Positions 28,725 through 40,856 of a stretch of DNA of 64,000 bases are shown here, piece after piece. This DNA comes from Croceicoccus naphthovorans (GTDB taxonomy: Bacteria; Pseudomonadota; Alphaproteobacteria; Sphingomonadales; Sphingomonadaceae). Positions within the stretch are counted from its first letter, which is position 1. The number at the start of each line of letters is the position of its first letter. Location of the stretch: assembly GCF_001028705.1 (NCBI RefSeq), contig NZ_CP011770.1, positions 3,289,501 to 3,353,500 on the forward strand, in the 5' to 3' direction. Both the position numbers and the translations under genes were made by a program. The notes under the pieces were generated by a model. It saw only the letters and a program-made list of their open reading frames with translations, searched no databases and was not told the DNA's origin.

Positions 28725-29555
28725 CTAGGTGAGGGCGCGCCCTGCACGCCCCGCCAGTTCGGTAATGTAGTGGCGCGCCACGCGGCCCGACCGTGCGCCG
28801 CGGCGTTTCGACCATTCCAGCGCGTCGGCCTGATCCCATTCCAGCCCGAAGTGATCGGCATAGCCCGCAATGATCGCGAGGTAGTCGTCCTGAGTGCAGT
28901 TGTGGAAGCCTACCGACAGGCCGAAGCGGTCGGCCAGTGCCAGCCTGTCATCGACCAGATCGCGCGGGTTCACCGGGTCGTCCTGCTCTGCCATGTGCCG
29001 CTCCATGATTGCGCGGCGGTTTGACGTTACCGCAATGCGCACGTTGGCGGGGCGTGGGCTGACGCCGCCTTCCAGCATGGAGCGGAGCGCGCGCGCCTCA
29101 GCATCCTGCGCCGCGCCAAAGCCGATGTCGTCGATGAACAGCAGGAAGCGGCGATCCACGGTGGCCAGACGCGCCATCAGCGCCGGAAGCGTGTTCAGCG
29201 CATCGCCCGCTGCCTGAACCAACGCAATGTGTCCGGCATCGCCGGCAGCGGCCTTTACCGAGGCGCGGACGAGCGCCGACTTGCCCATGCCGCGCGAACC
29301 CCACAGCAGCATATCGTGCGCATCGGCCCCGGCGGCGTGGCGCGCTACGTTGTCGGCCACGGTGTCCCGCTGGCGGTCGATGCCTTGCAACAGCGCCAGA
29401 TCGGGCGCAACGATCTCTGCGATGGGCGACAAGGCGCGACCGTCCCAGCCATAGGCGGGTGCCGCCAGCAGATCGGCACCGGGCGCGGCGGAAGGGGCAA
29501 TCCGCTCCAATGCGGCTGCGATACGGTTCAGCGTTTCGATCTGGTCGCCAGTCAC
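28725..29555 (-). CDS. DUF815 family AAA ATPase
   Basis: 276 residues with Walker A GSRGMGKSA at about 87-95 and Walker B LLFIDDIGF, followed by a sensor-like AVTSNRR. DUF815 proteins are single-domain AAA-type ATPases of unknown role. GTG start. It is divergent from the threonylcarbamoyl-AMP synthase gene. Confidence 0.88.
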   Translation of the reverse strand: MTGDQIETLNRIAAALERIAPSAAPGADLLAAPAYGWDGRALSPIAEIVAPDLALLQGIDRQRDTVADNVARHAAGADAHDMLLWGSRGMGKSALVRASVKAAAGDAGHIALVQAAGDALNTLPALMARLATVDRRFLLFIDDIGFGAAQDAEARALRSMLEGGVSPRPANVRIAVTSNRRAIMERHMAEQDDPVNPRDLVDDRLALADRFGLSVGFHNCTQDDYLAIIAGYADHFGLEWDQADALEWSKRRGARSGRVARHYITELAGRAGRALT

Positions 29556-29605
29556 GTGCCTATGTCCTTCTTGCCCCGATGCGCGCCCGCCTATAGCGAC
29601 GGGCC

Positions 29606-30553
29606 ATGCCAGACGCCATGCCCTCGCTGCCCCGAATCATGCCTGCCGACGATACTGGCGTGGCAGAGGCTTTGCGCTTGCTGGCGGCGGGCGAGCCGGT
29701 CGCTCTGCCGACAGAGACGGTCTATGGGTTGGCGGCACGGGCGGACAGCGATGCGGCGGTCGCGGCGATTTATCGTGCGAAGGGGCGGCCCGATTTCAAT
29801 CCGCTGATCGTGCATGTCGCCAATATTGCGGCGGCGGAGCGGCTGGCGGTGGTCGACGAACGCGGGCGGCAACTGGCCAAGCGATTCTGGCCCGGTGCGC
29901 TGACGATGGTCCTGCCTCTGCGTGAGGGTTCGGGTTTGGCGGCAGCGGTAACAGCGGGTTTGCCGACCGTGGCGCTGCGTTGTCCCGCGCATCCAGTAAT
30001 GCGGGCGGTGCTGGCAAATACGGCGTTCCCGCTGGCGGCACCCTCGGCCAATCGCAGCGGGGCGGTCAGTCCGACTTGCGCCGCGCATGTTGCAGGGTCG
30101 CTGGCGGATCGCATTCCGCTAATTATCGATGGCGGGCAGAGCGGGCAGGGGCTGGAATCGACGATTGTCGCGCTGCGTCCGGCCGGGTGGCAGGTGCTGC
30201 GCCCCGGTCCTGTCACGGAGGCTGCGTTAAGAGAAGTGCTGGGGTCGCCTTTGGAGGGTGAGAGCGAGGGGATCGAGGCCCCCGGCCAGATGACCAGCCA
30301 CTATGCGCCGGGGAAGCCGGTGCGATTGCACGCAAGCGACAGCCGCGACGGCGAATTCCGTATCGGGTTCGGGGCAGGGGCGTGCGATTTCCAGCTATCG
30401 GAATCGGGCGATCTCGCAGAGGCGGCGGCAAGGCTCTACGCCGCGCTGCATGCCGCCGCAGGATCGCGTGCGACCTCGGTGGCCGTCGCGCCAATTCCGA
30501 ATGAGGGCCTGGGCGTCGCCGTCAATGACCGATTGAAGCGGGCTGCGGCCTAA
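29606..30553 (+). CDS. L-threonylcarbamoyladenylate synthase (Sua5/YwlC type)
   Basis: 315 residues. It makes threonylcarbamoyl-AMP for t6A37 tRNA modification. The YrdC domain shows PTETVYGLAARA, KGRPDFNPLIVH, LAAPSANRSG and ESTIVAL. A C-terminal Sua5 domain of about 100 residues, joined after PGQMTSHYAPG, makes it the long form. It is convergent with a small lipoprotein gene, with four overlapping bases at the stops. Confidence 0.94.
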   Translation: MPDAMPSLPRIMPADDTGVAEALRLLAAGEPVALPTETVYGLAARADSDAAVAAIYRAKGRPDFNPLIVHVANIAAAERLAVVDERGRQLAKRFWPGALTMVLPLREGSGLAAAVTAGLPTVALRCPAHPVMRAVLANTAFPLAAPSANRSGAVSPTCAAHVAGSLADRIPLIIDGGQSGQGLESTIVALRPAGWQVLRPGPVTEAALREVLGSPLEGESEGIEAPGQMTSHYAPGKPVRLHASDSRDGEFRIGFGAGACDFQLSESGDLAEAAARLYAALHAAAGSRATSVAVAPIPNEGLGVAVNDRLKRAAA

Positions 30554-30879
30554 TCGGTCGGTTCGACCGGGATAGTCGGCAAGATCGCCTGAATTTCGGC
30601 ATAAGTCGCGCGAGCACCCGCGCAGGCGGTTTCGTCTCCCGCGTCGCAGCGGTCCATTTCCTGCGCATAGCGGCGTTCCAGCTTGCCCACCCTTTCCTCA
30701 CGCTTGCGCAATTCGCGTCCGCGTTTTTCATCGGCTTCGGACTGGCTGGTCGTCGCTAGATCGACGGCCTTGCTGGCCACGCGCACCGGGGCGGTCGCGA
30801 CGTCAAGCGCGGTCTTGGCGATGCATCCGCCTGATAGCGGCACAATGGCACAGGCCAGCAACGGGGCAGCAAGGCGCAT
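30550..30879 (-). CDS. small lipoprotein, function unknown
   Basis: 109 residues. A signal peptide ends in the lipobox LSGGC (Cys19), so the mature protein is probably anchored in a membrane. A highly charged helix (about residues 45-75, REERVGKLERRYAQEMDRC) and two further cysteines follow. I recognise no family. A GGAGAG before the ATG supports the start. Confidence 0.7.
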   Translation of the reverse strand: MRLAAPLLACAIVPLSGGCIAKTALDVATAPVRVASKAVDLATTSQSEADEKRGRELRKREERVGKLERRYAQEMDRCDAGDETACAGARATYAEIQAILPTIPVEPTD

Positions 30880-30963
30880 GTCAGTCTCTCCGGTGCGAAT
30901 CGGTTTCTGCGATCCTGCACCGGAAAGCGTGGAGCGACGATGAACGCCGCCCCCATTCGCAAT

Positions 30964-31695
30964 TCAGGCGGCTTCGCAGACCAGCTTGCCCGATCCCACG
31001 GCCTTGACCGAGCAGTTCGCCCGCCCGATCACGCGGACCTTGCCCGATCCGACGATCTTGGCCGAAACGTCTCCGTCCGAACGGAACGCGCCGCGACCCG
31101 ATCCGGTGATTGCGATATCCGCGCCACCAAACTCCAGCGTATCCATCGCCGCATCGCCGCTTCCTGCGATGTTCAGGTCGAGTCGCTCGGCTTTGCCGCT
31201 GCCCTTGAAGGTGCCACTGCCGACAACGCTGACTTTCAGCGATTCGGCATCGATCCCACTGGCGTCGACATCGCCGCTTCCCGCGATGGTAACTTTTGCG
31301 GTCGGCGCCATCGATGCGGCCCGGATGCGGCCCGATCCGGCCATGACCAGCCCTTCGGGTGCGGGCATCGTCACGTTGACCGTTGCGGTCTCGTCTTCGG
31401 GCGCGTCCTTGCTGCGCGCGATTTCCGAAAGGCTGAAGCGCATCGCGGCCTTCATTGCGTCGGACCCATCGACGGTGATTGCCAGCGTATCGCCTTCGCG
31501 CAGGATCACGGTATCCGGCCCGGCCATCGCCACAGTTTTCGGCGGGGCGCCGCTGATGTCGAGATCTTCCAGTGGAACGCCTTGCTTTCCGCCCATCGAG
31601 ATATTCTCGGCGTTGCAGGCGGCAAGACCGGTGGCCAGCGCCATCCCGGCGAGCGATGCGAGGGTGCGGCCAAGGCCGGCGAAGGGAGAGGACAT
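30964..31695 (-). CDS. lipoprotein with GIN (DUF2807) beta-helix domain
   Basis: 243 residues. Lipobox GLAAC near residue 27, then a DUF2807 domain with many GSG turns (AGSGRIRA, AGSGDVDASG, VGSGTFKGSG and so on) that build a beta-helix. The family is surface- or periplasm-exposed and of unknown function. AGGAG precedes the ATG at a good distance. Confidence 0.88.
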   Translation of the reverse strand: MSSPFAGLGRTLASLAGMALATGLAACNAENISMGGKQGVPLEDLDISGAPPKTVAMAGPDTVILREGDTLAITVDGSDAMKAAMRFSLSEIARSKDAPEDETATVNVTMPAPEGLVMAGSGRIRAASMAPTAKVTIAGSGDVDASGIDAESLKVSVVGSGTFKGSGKAERLDLNIAGSGDAAMDTLEFGGADIAITGSGRGAFRSDGDVSAKIVGSGKVRVIGRANCSVKAVGSGKLVCEAA

Positions 31696-31829
31696 CGGTT
31701 GCTCCTGTTGTGTATTAACACACTAATACAGAGCTGTGCGCGTCGATACAAGGTATGGACCGTCCCCCATCGACGGAACGTCGGCTCACATCGACCAACG
31801 ACAATGGGCACGCGCGACCCGCGCAAAGC

Positions 31830-31861
31830 AAAAGGGCCACCGGTTCCCCGGCGGCCCTTTT
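31830..31861 (-). terminator. rho-independent terminator of cdnL
   Basis: Stem AAAGGGCC-A-CCGG / CCGG-C-GGCCCTTT with a TTCC loop, 28 bases beyond the cdnL stop; on the minus strand it is followed by TTTTGCTTT. Confidence 0.85.
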
Positions 31862-31888
31862 ACGGTTACGGCAGAAAATGCTGCAATA

Positions 31889-32416
31889 TCAGACAGTCTG
31901 CTCGTAATACTTTGGCGCGTACTCGTTCAGGATCTCAAGGATCTTGGTAAGTGCGGCCGGTTCGTCGGTCTTTTCCATCGCAGCCAGTTCGCGCGCAAGG
32001 CGGCTGGATGCGGCTTCGAAGATCTGGCGTTCGGAATAGGACTGTTCCGGCTGATCGTCGGCGCGGAACAGGTCGCGGGTCACTTCGGCGATCGACACGA
32101 GATCGCCCGAATTGATCTTCGCTTCGTATTCCTGGGCGCGGCGCGACCACATGGTGCGCTTTACCTTGGGCTTCGATTTCAGAACGTCCATCGCCTCACG
32201 CAGGGTCTTGTCCGAAGACAGTTTGCGCATGCCGATCGATTCAATCTTGTTCATCGGAACGCGCAGGGTCATGCGTTCCTTTTCGAACCGCAGCACATAG
32301 AGTTCGAGCTGCATGCCGGCGATTTCCTGGCTTTGCAGTTCGATCACGCGGCCAACGCCGTGCTTGGGGTAAACGACATAGTCTCCGACGTCGAAGGCAG
32401 GAGCCTTGGCAGTCAT
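31889..32416 (-). CDS. cdnL: CarD/CdnL family RNA polymerase-binding transcription factor
   Basis: 175 residues. The N-terminal RNA-polymerase-interacting Tudor-like domain begins FDVGDYVVYPKHGVGRV; a helical DNA-binding domain follows (TMWSRRAQEYEAKINSGDL). It stabilises open complexes, notably at rRNA promoters, and in Caulobacter links metabolism to growth. AAAGGA precedes the ATG. Confidence 0.96.
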   Translation of the reverse strand: MTAKAPAFDVGDYVVYPKHGVGRVIELQSQEIAGMQLELYVLRFEKERMTLRVPMNKIESIGMRKLSSDKTLREAMDVLKSKPKVKRTMWSRRAQEYEAKINSGDLVSIAEVTRDLFRADDQPEQSYSERQIFEAASSRLARELAAMEKTDEPAALTKILEILNEYAPKYYEQTV

Positions 32417-32724
32417 GCATTGTCCTTTCTATGGCGCTTTTTTCCCGTTTCGGCGGGGCGCAGCGAGGGAGCCGCCACCCTGTCGAGAAAAGCGCGACTG
32501 ACAACCGTGCCGAAAAACGTTCGGCCAGATTTTCACTACGCCTTCTAGGGAAATCGCCTTTCCTGACGACACCGGGGACCACTCGTCACCCGGCTTGCCG
32601 CAGGTTTTACCATAAAATGACCGAAATTGCGAATCGTATGTTGAACGTTCGCAATAACCGTGCGCAGGGCGCCGAATTCTATGTCGAACGGGGCCTCAGC
32701 GGTAAGCCTTCAGCCCCGCCGCGA
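32417..32724. promoter_or_regulatory. cdnL upstream region with inverted repeat
   Basis: 308 bases between fdxA and cdnL, both on the minus strand, without a supported gene. An inverted repeat ATTGCGAA / TTCGCAAT (32626-32633 and 32648-32655, 14-base spacer) lies about 70 bases after the fdxA stop and about 210 bases before cdnL. It could be an operator or a weak fdxA terminator. Confidence 0.4.
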
Positions 32725-33063
32725 TCAGTCGCCTTCGCCGGGCTCTGCCGAGAAGTACTTGTCGAACTTGTCCTCTTCGCCCTTGTGCTCGTCGGCATCA
32801 GCGGGCGAATCCTTCTTCACCGTGATGTTCGGCCATTCGGCGGAATACTTGGTGTTCAGCTCAAGCCACTTTTCCAGATCGCTCTCTGTATCGGGCAGGA
32901 TGGCTTCGGCTGGGCATTCGGGTTCGCAAACGCCGCAATCGATGCACTCGCTGGGGTTGATGACCAGCATGTTCTCGCCTTCATAGAAGCAGTCGACCGG
33001 GCAAACCTCGACGCAATCCATGTATTTGCATTTGATGCAGGCATCGGTGACGACGTAGGTCAT
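32725..33063 (-). CDS. fdxA: 7Fe ferredoxin FdxA
   Basis: 112 residues. The N-terminal half carries nine cysteines (9, 12, 17, 21, 25, 40, 43, 46, 50), the pattern for one [3Fe-4S] and one [4Fe-4S] cluster; an acidic C-terminal extension follows. It is a small electron carrier. It lies upstream of cdnL on the same strand. Confidence 0.96.
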   Translation of the reverse strand: MTYVVTDACIKCKYMDCVEVCPVDCFYEGENMLVINPSECIDCGVCEPECPAEAILPDTESDLEKWLELNTKYSAEWPNITVKKDSPADADEHKGEEDKFDKYFSAEPGEGD

Positions 33064-33165
33064 GTCTTCTAACTTCCCCGTAGTGCTGACCGCTGGTGTT
33101 TGTGCGCGGTCTCAGGTGTGTATGGCCCTGGTGCTATGCATGTGACTTCGCCCGCGTCAAGCCGG

Positions 33166-33462
33166 TCAGGCTTGTTGCGAAACGCTTTCAATTTCTTCGT
33201 AGTGCGAATGCGCCTCCGTCGGTGGCCCGCGGCGGGCGGGCAGGGTGAGGACACGGATGACGCGCACGCCGCCATCATGCGGCAGGGTCAGCACGTCACC
33301 GGCATGCACCGGTTGCGAACAGCGGATGACGCGGCGGCCGTTGATGCGGACATGGCCTTCGCACAACAGCGCCTGCGCCGCACTGCGCGTCTTGTTCAGC
33401 CGCAACATCCATAACAGGCGATCGATCCGCGCGGTTTCGCGGGTCGGATCGCCGGGGGTCAA
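33166..33462 (-). CDS. RNA-binding S4 domain protein (Hsp15-like)
   Basis: 98 residues. The S4 fold is visible as RIDRLLWMLRLNKTRSAAQALLCEGHVRINGRRV. Hsp15-type proteins bind stalled 50S subunits; that role is inferred. The start appears to be a TTG whose last two bases join the helicase stop (TTGA), giving translational coupling with the upstream helicase gene. Confidence 0.88.
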   Translation of the reverse strand: MTPGDPTRETARIDRLLWMLRLNKTRSAAQALLCEGHVRINGRRVIRCSQPVHAGDVLTLPHDGGVRVIRVLTLPARRGPPTEAHSHYEEIESVSQQA

Positions 33463-36044
33463 CGGATCAGATCCGCCAGCGCGGCAAAGGGATTGCCTTC
33501 TGCAACCTTGGGCCGGGCGGGGGGCTTACCGCCGCGCCTTGCATCGGGTGGCGCGCGATGCTGCGCCTGCTGCGGTTTCCAGCGCCAGAGCGGCGGCTCG
33601 GGCGGGCCGAAAGCGCCCTCGGCCAGCGCTTGCGGCGGGGTGGCGCTGAACCCGGCGTGCCGCAGTAGCTCTGCATACGTGCGCGTGGTCAGCCCCATCG
33701 AAAGCGCCATGCTGGGATCGAGTGCGAAGCGCGGCGTCTCGCTGGACTTGCCACGACGACGCGGTGCCCCGGCCCAGCGATCGCGGCGCTGGTGCACCGC
33801 GTGGAGCAGGCGTTCGGCCAGATCGACGCGCAGGTCCTGCCTGGCGACGCGGCGATAGAACAGCGGCACCGGACCTTGCGAATCGCGCGTGGCGGGCAGG
33901 TTCTCGGCCAACGGGGGCGTCTGCATCCCTGCCAGCGTGGCCAGTTCGGACCAAGCACCAAGCGCGCCGCCCTTCGCCATGTTTGGTACGAAAATGTCCA
34001 GCGCGCCCACTTGCACACCCATGCGGCGCAGCCATGCGCGGCGACTGGGATCGAGCTTTTCGACCGCCGAATTACGCCGCGCCACGGAACCGCCGCGGTC
34101 GACAAGCGCGATCAGCAGCGCCCGCAGTTCCGGCCCGGCCTCGCCGTCTTCCATTGCCTTGGTCAGGCGCATGAGCGGCCTCAACCGTCGCGCCACGGCC
34201 TTGTCGAGCCATGCCTGCAGCGCACCTTCAAGCTTTCCGCGCCACGCGGGCGACAGGGCGGCAAGCCCCGGCTCCAGCGCGATACGCGGTTCGAGCAAAC
34301 GCTTGCCTGCGATCAGCTTGGCGACCGGCGTATCCTGCCAGCGTATCATGCCATCCTTCCACGCCAGCGTTTCCGCGCCGTTCTCGCAATCCGTCAGCAT
34401 CGCCGCCGCGCGCTCGTCAAGTAACTTCGGCAAATGTTTCTCCGCCGCTGCGAGCAAAAGCCGCCGCGTTTCCAGTCGTGCCTGCGGATCGACGTGGAAG
34501 GCAAATCCGTCAAGCCGCCCGATCTCTTCCCCGTCGACCAGCACCGCGCCGCCTTCGCCCTGCGACACCGGTAACAACGCCGCATCGCCGCCCAGCTTCT
34601 TCATCAGTACCGCCGTGCGCCGGTTGACGAAGCGTTCGGTCAGCCGCTCATGCAGTGCGTCGGACAGCTTAGCCTCGACCGTGCGGGCGCGTTCGGCCAT
34701 GTCTTCGCGGTCCAGCACCCAGTCCGGCCGCTGCGCGATATAGGCCCACGAACGGATCGCGGCGATGCGGCCCTGCAAGGTGTCTATATCGCCGCGCGCA
34801 TCGTCGAGGTGTGCGATCATGCCCGCGACGTAGTCGTGCCCCAGCCGCCCTGTGCCTTGCGACAGGTCTTCCCACAGCCGCGCCACGAAGCGGGCATGGT
34901 TTTCCGCGCCCAGAGAGCGGAAGTCGGGCAGCGAGCATGCTTCCCAGAACCGCGCGACCATCGCCTTGCCCTTGGCCCGCGCGCGGACGTCGGCGCGTTC
35001 GGAGAGGATGCGCGCGACAGCAAGGTCGATCGCCTCGGGCGCGGGCGCCAGCGCGGGATCGTCCGGCGGTGCTTCCAGATCGGCGATCAGCGTGTCGATG
35101 CTGTCCAGCCGGGGCCGCGCGTCGCGCCACATCAACTTGTCGATCGGCGGAAACTTGTGCTCTTCGATCGCATAGATCTCGTCCTCGGTGAATTCCGCGC
35201 CCTTTTCCCCGGCCAGCACGCCGAACGTCCCGTCCTGCTGGTGCCGCCCGGCGCGGCCCGCGATCTGGGCCATTTCGGCAACGGTGAGCCGACGGCGGCG
35301 CTGTCCGTCGAACTTGGCCAATCCGGCGAAGGCGACATGTGCGACATCGAGGTTCAGGCCCATGCCGATGGCGTCGGTGGCGACGATGTAGTCGACCTCG
35401 CCCGACTGGAACAGTTCGACCTGCCGGTTGCGGGTCTGCGGCGACAGTGCGCCCATCACCACTGCCGAGCCGCCGCGAAAACGGCGCAGCATTTCGGCCA
35501 CGGTGTAGACTTCCTCGGCACTGAACGCGACGACCGCGCTGCGGGGCGGCAGGCGCGACAGTTTGAGCGCCCCGGCGTGGCTCAGCGTCGAAAAGCGTGG
35601 GCGCGAGACGATCTCTGCTTCGGGCAGCAGGGTTTCGACCATCGGGGTCAGCGTCGACGAGCCCAGGATCATCGTCTCGTCCCGCCCGCGCGCGTTCAGC
35701 AGCCGATCGGTAAAGACGTGCCCGCGTTCGCGATCCGCGCCCAGCTGCGCCTCGTCCACCGCGCAGAAGGCGAGGTCCGCGTCGCGGTCCATCGCCTCTA
35801 CCGTGCACAGCTTCCAGCGCGCATCGGGCGGGTCGATCCGTTCCTCTCCGGTAATCAGTGCGACGCGTTCGGGCCCTTTTATGGCGACGACACGGTCGTA
35901 AACCTCGCGCGCCAAAAGCCGCAGGGGAAAGCCGATCTGTCCGCTGGAATGCGCGCAAAGCCGTTCGACGGCGAGGTGGGTCTTGCCGGTATTTGTCGGG
36001 CCGAGAACGGCCTTCAGGGTCCCGCCGGACTGGTTGCGATCCAT
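33459..36044 (-). CDS. Suv3-like superfamily 2 RNA helicase
   Basis: 861 residues from the ATG at 36044. Helicase motif I AVLGPTNTGKTHLAV, II AVDEAQ and VI QIAGRAGRHQQDGTFG are clear; a long C-terminal region ends in a basic Arg/Pro-rich tail. Suv3-type helicases work with ribonucleases in RNA turnover in mitochondria; the bacterial role is less clear. An ATG at 36101 with GAAGG upstream is a possible earlier start. It is coupled with the S4 protein, suggesting an RNA-related unit. Confidence 0.9.
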   Translation of the reverse strand: MDRNQSGGTLKAVLGPTNTGKTHLAVERLCAHSSGQIGFPLRLLAREVYDRVVAIKGPERVALITGEERIDPPDARWKLCTVEAMDRDADLAFCAVDEAQLGADRERGHVFTDRLLNARGRDETMILGSSTLTPMVETLLPEAEIVSRPRFSTLSHAGALKLSRLPPRSAVVAFSAEEVYTVAEMLRRFRGGSAVVMGALSPQTRNRQVELFQSGEVDYIVATDAIGMGLNLDVAHVAFAGLAKFDGQRRRRLTVAEMAQIAGRAGRHQQDGTFGVLAGEKGAEFTEDEIYAIEEHKFPPIDKLMWRDARPRLDSIDTLIADLEAPPDDPALAPAPEAIDLAVARILSERADVRARAKGKAMVARFWEACSLPDFRSLGAENHARFVARLWEDLSQGTGRLGHDYVAGMIAHLDDARGDIDTLQGRIAAIRSWAYIAQRPDWVLDREDMAERARTVEAKLSDALHERLTERFVNRRTAVLMKKLGGDAALLPVSQGEGGAVLVDGEEIGRLDGFAFHVDPQARLETRRLLLAAAEKHLPKLLDERAAAMLTDCENGAETLAWKDGMIRWQDTPVAKLIAGKRLLEPRIALEPGLAALSPAWRGKLEGALQAWLDKAVARRLRPLMRLTKAMEDGEAGPELRALLIALVDRGGSVARRNSAVEKLDPSRRAWLRRMGVQVGALDIFVPNMAKGGALGAWSELATLAGMQTPPLAENLPATRDSQGPVPLFYRRVARQDLRVDLAERLLHAVHQRRDRWAGAPRRRGKSSETPRFALDPSMALSMGLTTRTYAELLRHAGFSATPPQALAEGAFGPPEPPLWRWKPQQAQHRAPPDARRGGKPPARPKVAEGNPFAALADLIR

Positions 36045-36286
36045 GACCCGATCAATGTGGCATCGCCGGGCGGGCGCGGCAAGGGATGGCCCACCTGTCA
36101 TCACCGCCTTCGTTATCGGCGCAATTCGTCGCAGGTTTGCGGCATTTCGTCGCGTGCCCATGTGGATGCAGCCAATTGTAAACTTCCCGGCAAGCATGAT
36201 TTCGGCCAGTCACAGGTGCGATACGGACGGGGCATGACCAGAACGGACAGCCAGGCCTGCCGAAAGGCAAGGATGGAGCGGCACGG

Positions 36287-39417
<3,131 letters not shown>

Positions 39418-39999
39418 ATGACCGCCCGTGCCCCCCTTCAGCATAACGGCACCACCATCCTGCCCTACGCGGGCAAGACGCCGAAAATTCACGACAGCGC
39501 GTTTATCGCGCCCGGTTGTCGGATCATCGGCGATGTCGAGATCGGCGCCGATGTCAGCATCTGGTACAACTGCGTTATCCGTGCCGACGTCAACAAGGTG
39601 CGGATCGGTGCACGCAGCAATATTCAGGACGGCAGCGTGGTCCATTGCGACAGCCCCGACGAAGCCAACCCTGACGGTTTTCCGACAATCATCGGAGAGG
39701 ACGTGCTGATCGGCCATATGGCGATGGTGCACGGTTGCGTCTTGCAGGATCGCGCCTTCGTCGGGCTCGGCTCCATCGTGATGAGCGGGGCGACCATCGA
39801 AAGCGACGGAATGCTGGCGGCGGGCGCGATGCTGACTGGCGGCAAGACCATCGGCCCGCGGCAGCTTTGGGCAGGGCGTCCGGCGAAATATATGCGCGAC
39901 CTGAACGATCAACAGCTGTCGCATATGCAAACCGGCATTGCCCATTATGTCGAGAACGGACACGAGCATAAGCGGGCGGTGGACGCGCATTCGGCCTGA
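39418..39999 (+). CDS. gamma carbonic anhydrase family protein
   Basis: 193 residues with a left-handed beta-helix of hexapeptide repeats. The zinc-ligand histidines are present: His76 (VVHCD), His100 and His105 (IGHMAMVHG). It could be a carbonic anhydrase or a related acyltransferase-fold protein without activity. Its ATG immediately follows the acetyltransferase stop. Confidence 0.93.
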   Translation: MTARAPLQHNGTTILPYAGKTPKIHDSAFIAPGCRIIGDVEIGADVSIWYNCVIRADVNKVRIGARSNIQDGSVVHCDSPDEANPDGFPTIIGEDVLIGHMAMVHGCVLQDRAFVGLGSIVMSGATIESDGMLAAGAMLTGGKTIGPRQLWAGRPAKYMRDLNDQQLSHMQTGIAHYVENGHEHKRAVDAHSA

Positions 40000-40002
40000 T
40001 CC

Positions 40003-40281
40003 ATGGCGCGGGCCAAGCCAGCGCTACCCCCGGCAGAAGCCATTCGCGCGCTGATCAGCGACGATCTGCTGCCCCTTCGCGTCACGCCGAACGCGGGGGC
40101 AGAGGCGCTGACGATAGAGAACGGCACCTTGCGTGCCCGCGTCACCGTTGTGCCAGAGGGCGGCAAGGCTAACCGCGCCGTCGTAAAGCTGGTCGCCAAG
40201 GCGCTTGGCATCGCCCCGGCGCGCGTCGAATTGGTCCGCGGAGAGACTGCGCGGGACAAGGTGTTGCGGATCGCGCTTTAG
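40003..40281 (+). CDS. DUF167 (YggU) family protein
   Basis: 92 residues with RVTPNAGAEAL, LRARVTVVPEGGKANRAVVKLVAKALG and RVELVRGETARDKVLRI, the core of the YggU fold. Function unknown. It directly follows the carbonic anhydrase gene and is probably in the same operon. Confidence 0.92.
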   Translation: MARAKPALPPAEAIRALISDDLLPLRVTPNAGAEALTIENGTLRARVTVVPEGGKANRAVVKLVAKALGIAPARVELVRGETARDKVLRIAL

Positions 40282-40291
40282 GTCGCGCCTC

Positions 40292-40687
40292 CTAGTTCGC
40301 TCCCATTGCCCGGGCCATCGCGGTCAGGCGTTGGCTCAGCTGGGCGGCAAGGTCTGCGCTGGGCATATCGGCCTCGGAAATCGCCTGTTTCATTGCATCG
40401 GCCCATTGGCCCGCCGTTGTCGCGTCGATGGGGAATTCGCCGTGGACCGAGAACATGCAGCGGCCCGGGTTCGCTTCGAACCAGTCGCGCGGTCCCCCGG
40501 CCCAGCCGCCCAGAAAGCTGGCCAGCGCCTCGCGCATCGGGGCAAGGTCGGCGGCGTGCATCGCGCGCAACTCGGCAAAGCGCGGTTCGCTATCCATCAG
40601 GTCGTAGAACCGGTCGACGATCCGCCGAAACGTGTCCGCCCCGCCCAGCGCCTCGTAAGGGGTTGTCGGTTCGCGCACCGTGGTCAT
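40292..40687 (-). CDS. group II truncated haemoglobin
   Basis: 131 residues: YEALGGADTFRRIVDRFYDLMDSEP, a FLGGWAGGPRDWFE stretch typical of trHbO-type globins, and a His in the MFSVHGEF segment as the likely proximal haem ligand. The usual double Arg before it is altered. The start at 40687 is favoured by GGAGAAG upstream; an in-frame ATG at 40720 is possible. It may bind oxygen or handle reactive nitrogen species. Confidence 0.88.
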   Translation of the reverse strand: MTTVREPTTPYEALGGADTFRRIVDRFYDLMDSEPRFAELRAMHAADLAPMREALASFLGGWAGGPRDWFEANPGRCMFSVHGEFPIDATTAGQWADAMKQAISEADMPSADLAAQLSQRLTAMARAMGAN

Positions 40688-40856
40688 TTCGTTCTCTTCT
40701 CCCAATTCGGTCTCATCCATGTTGGGCGATGCCCGCAAACGGTGCGACCCGCGTTGATGCCGATCAAGAATCGCGCGAAAAGTGCGAAGCGGGCTTGCAA
40801 ACCCCTGTTCGGTCGAGGAAAACCGGTGGCAAGCGCGGATCAAGGGGTCGTTTTTC

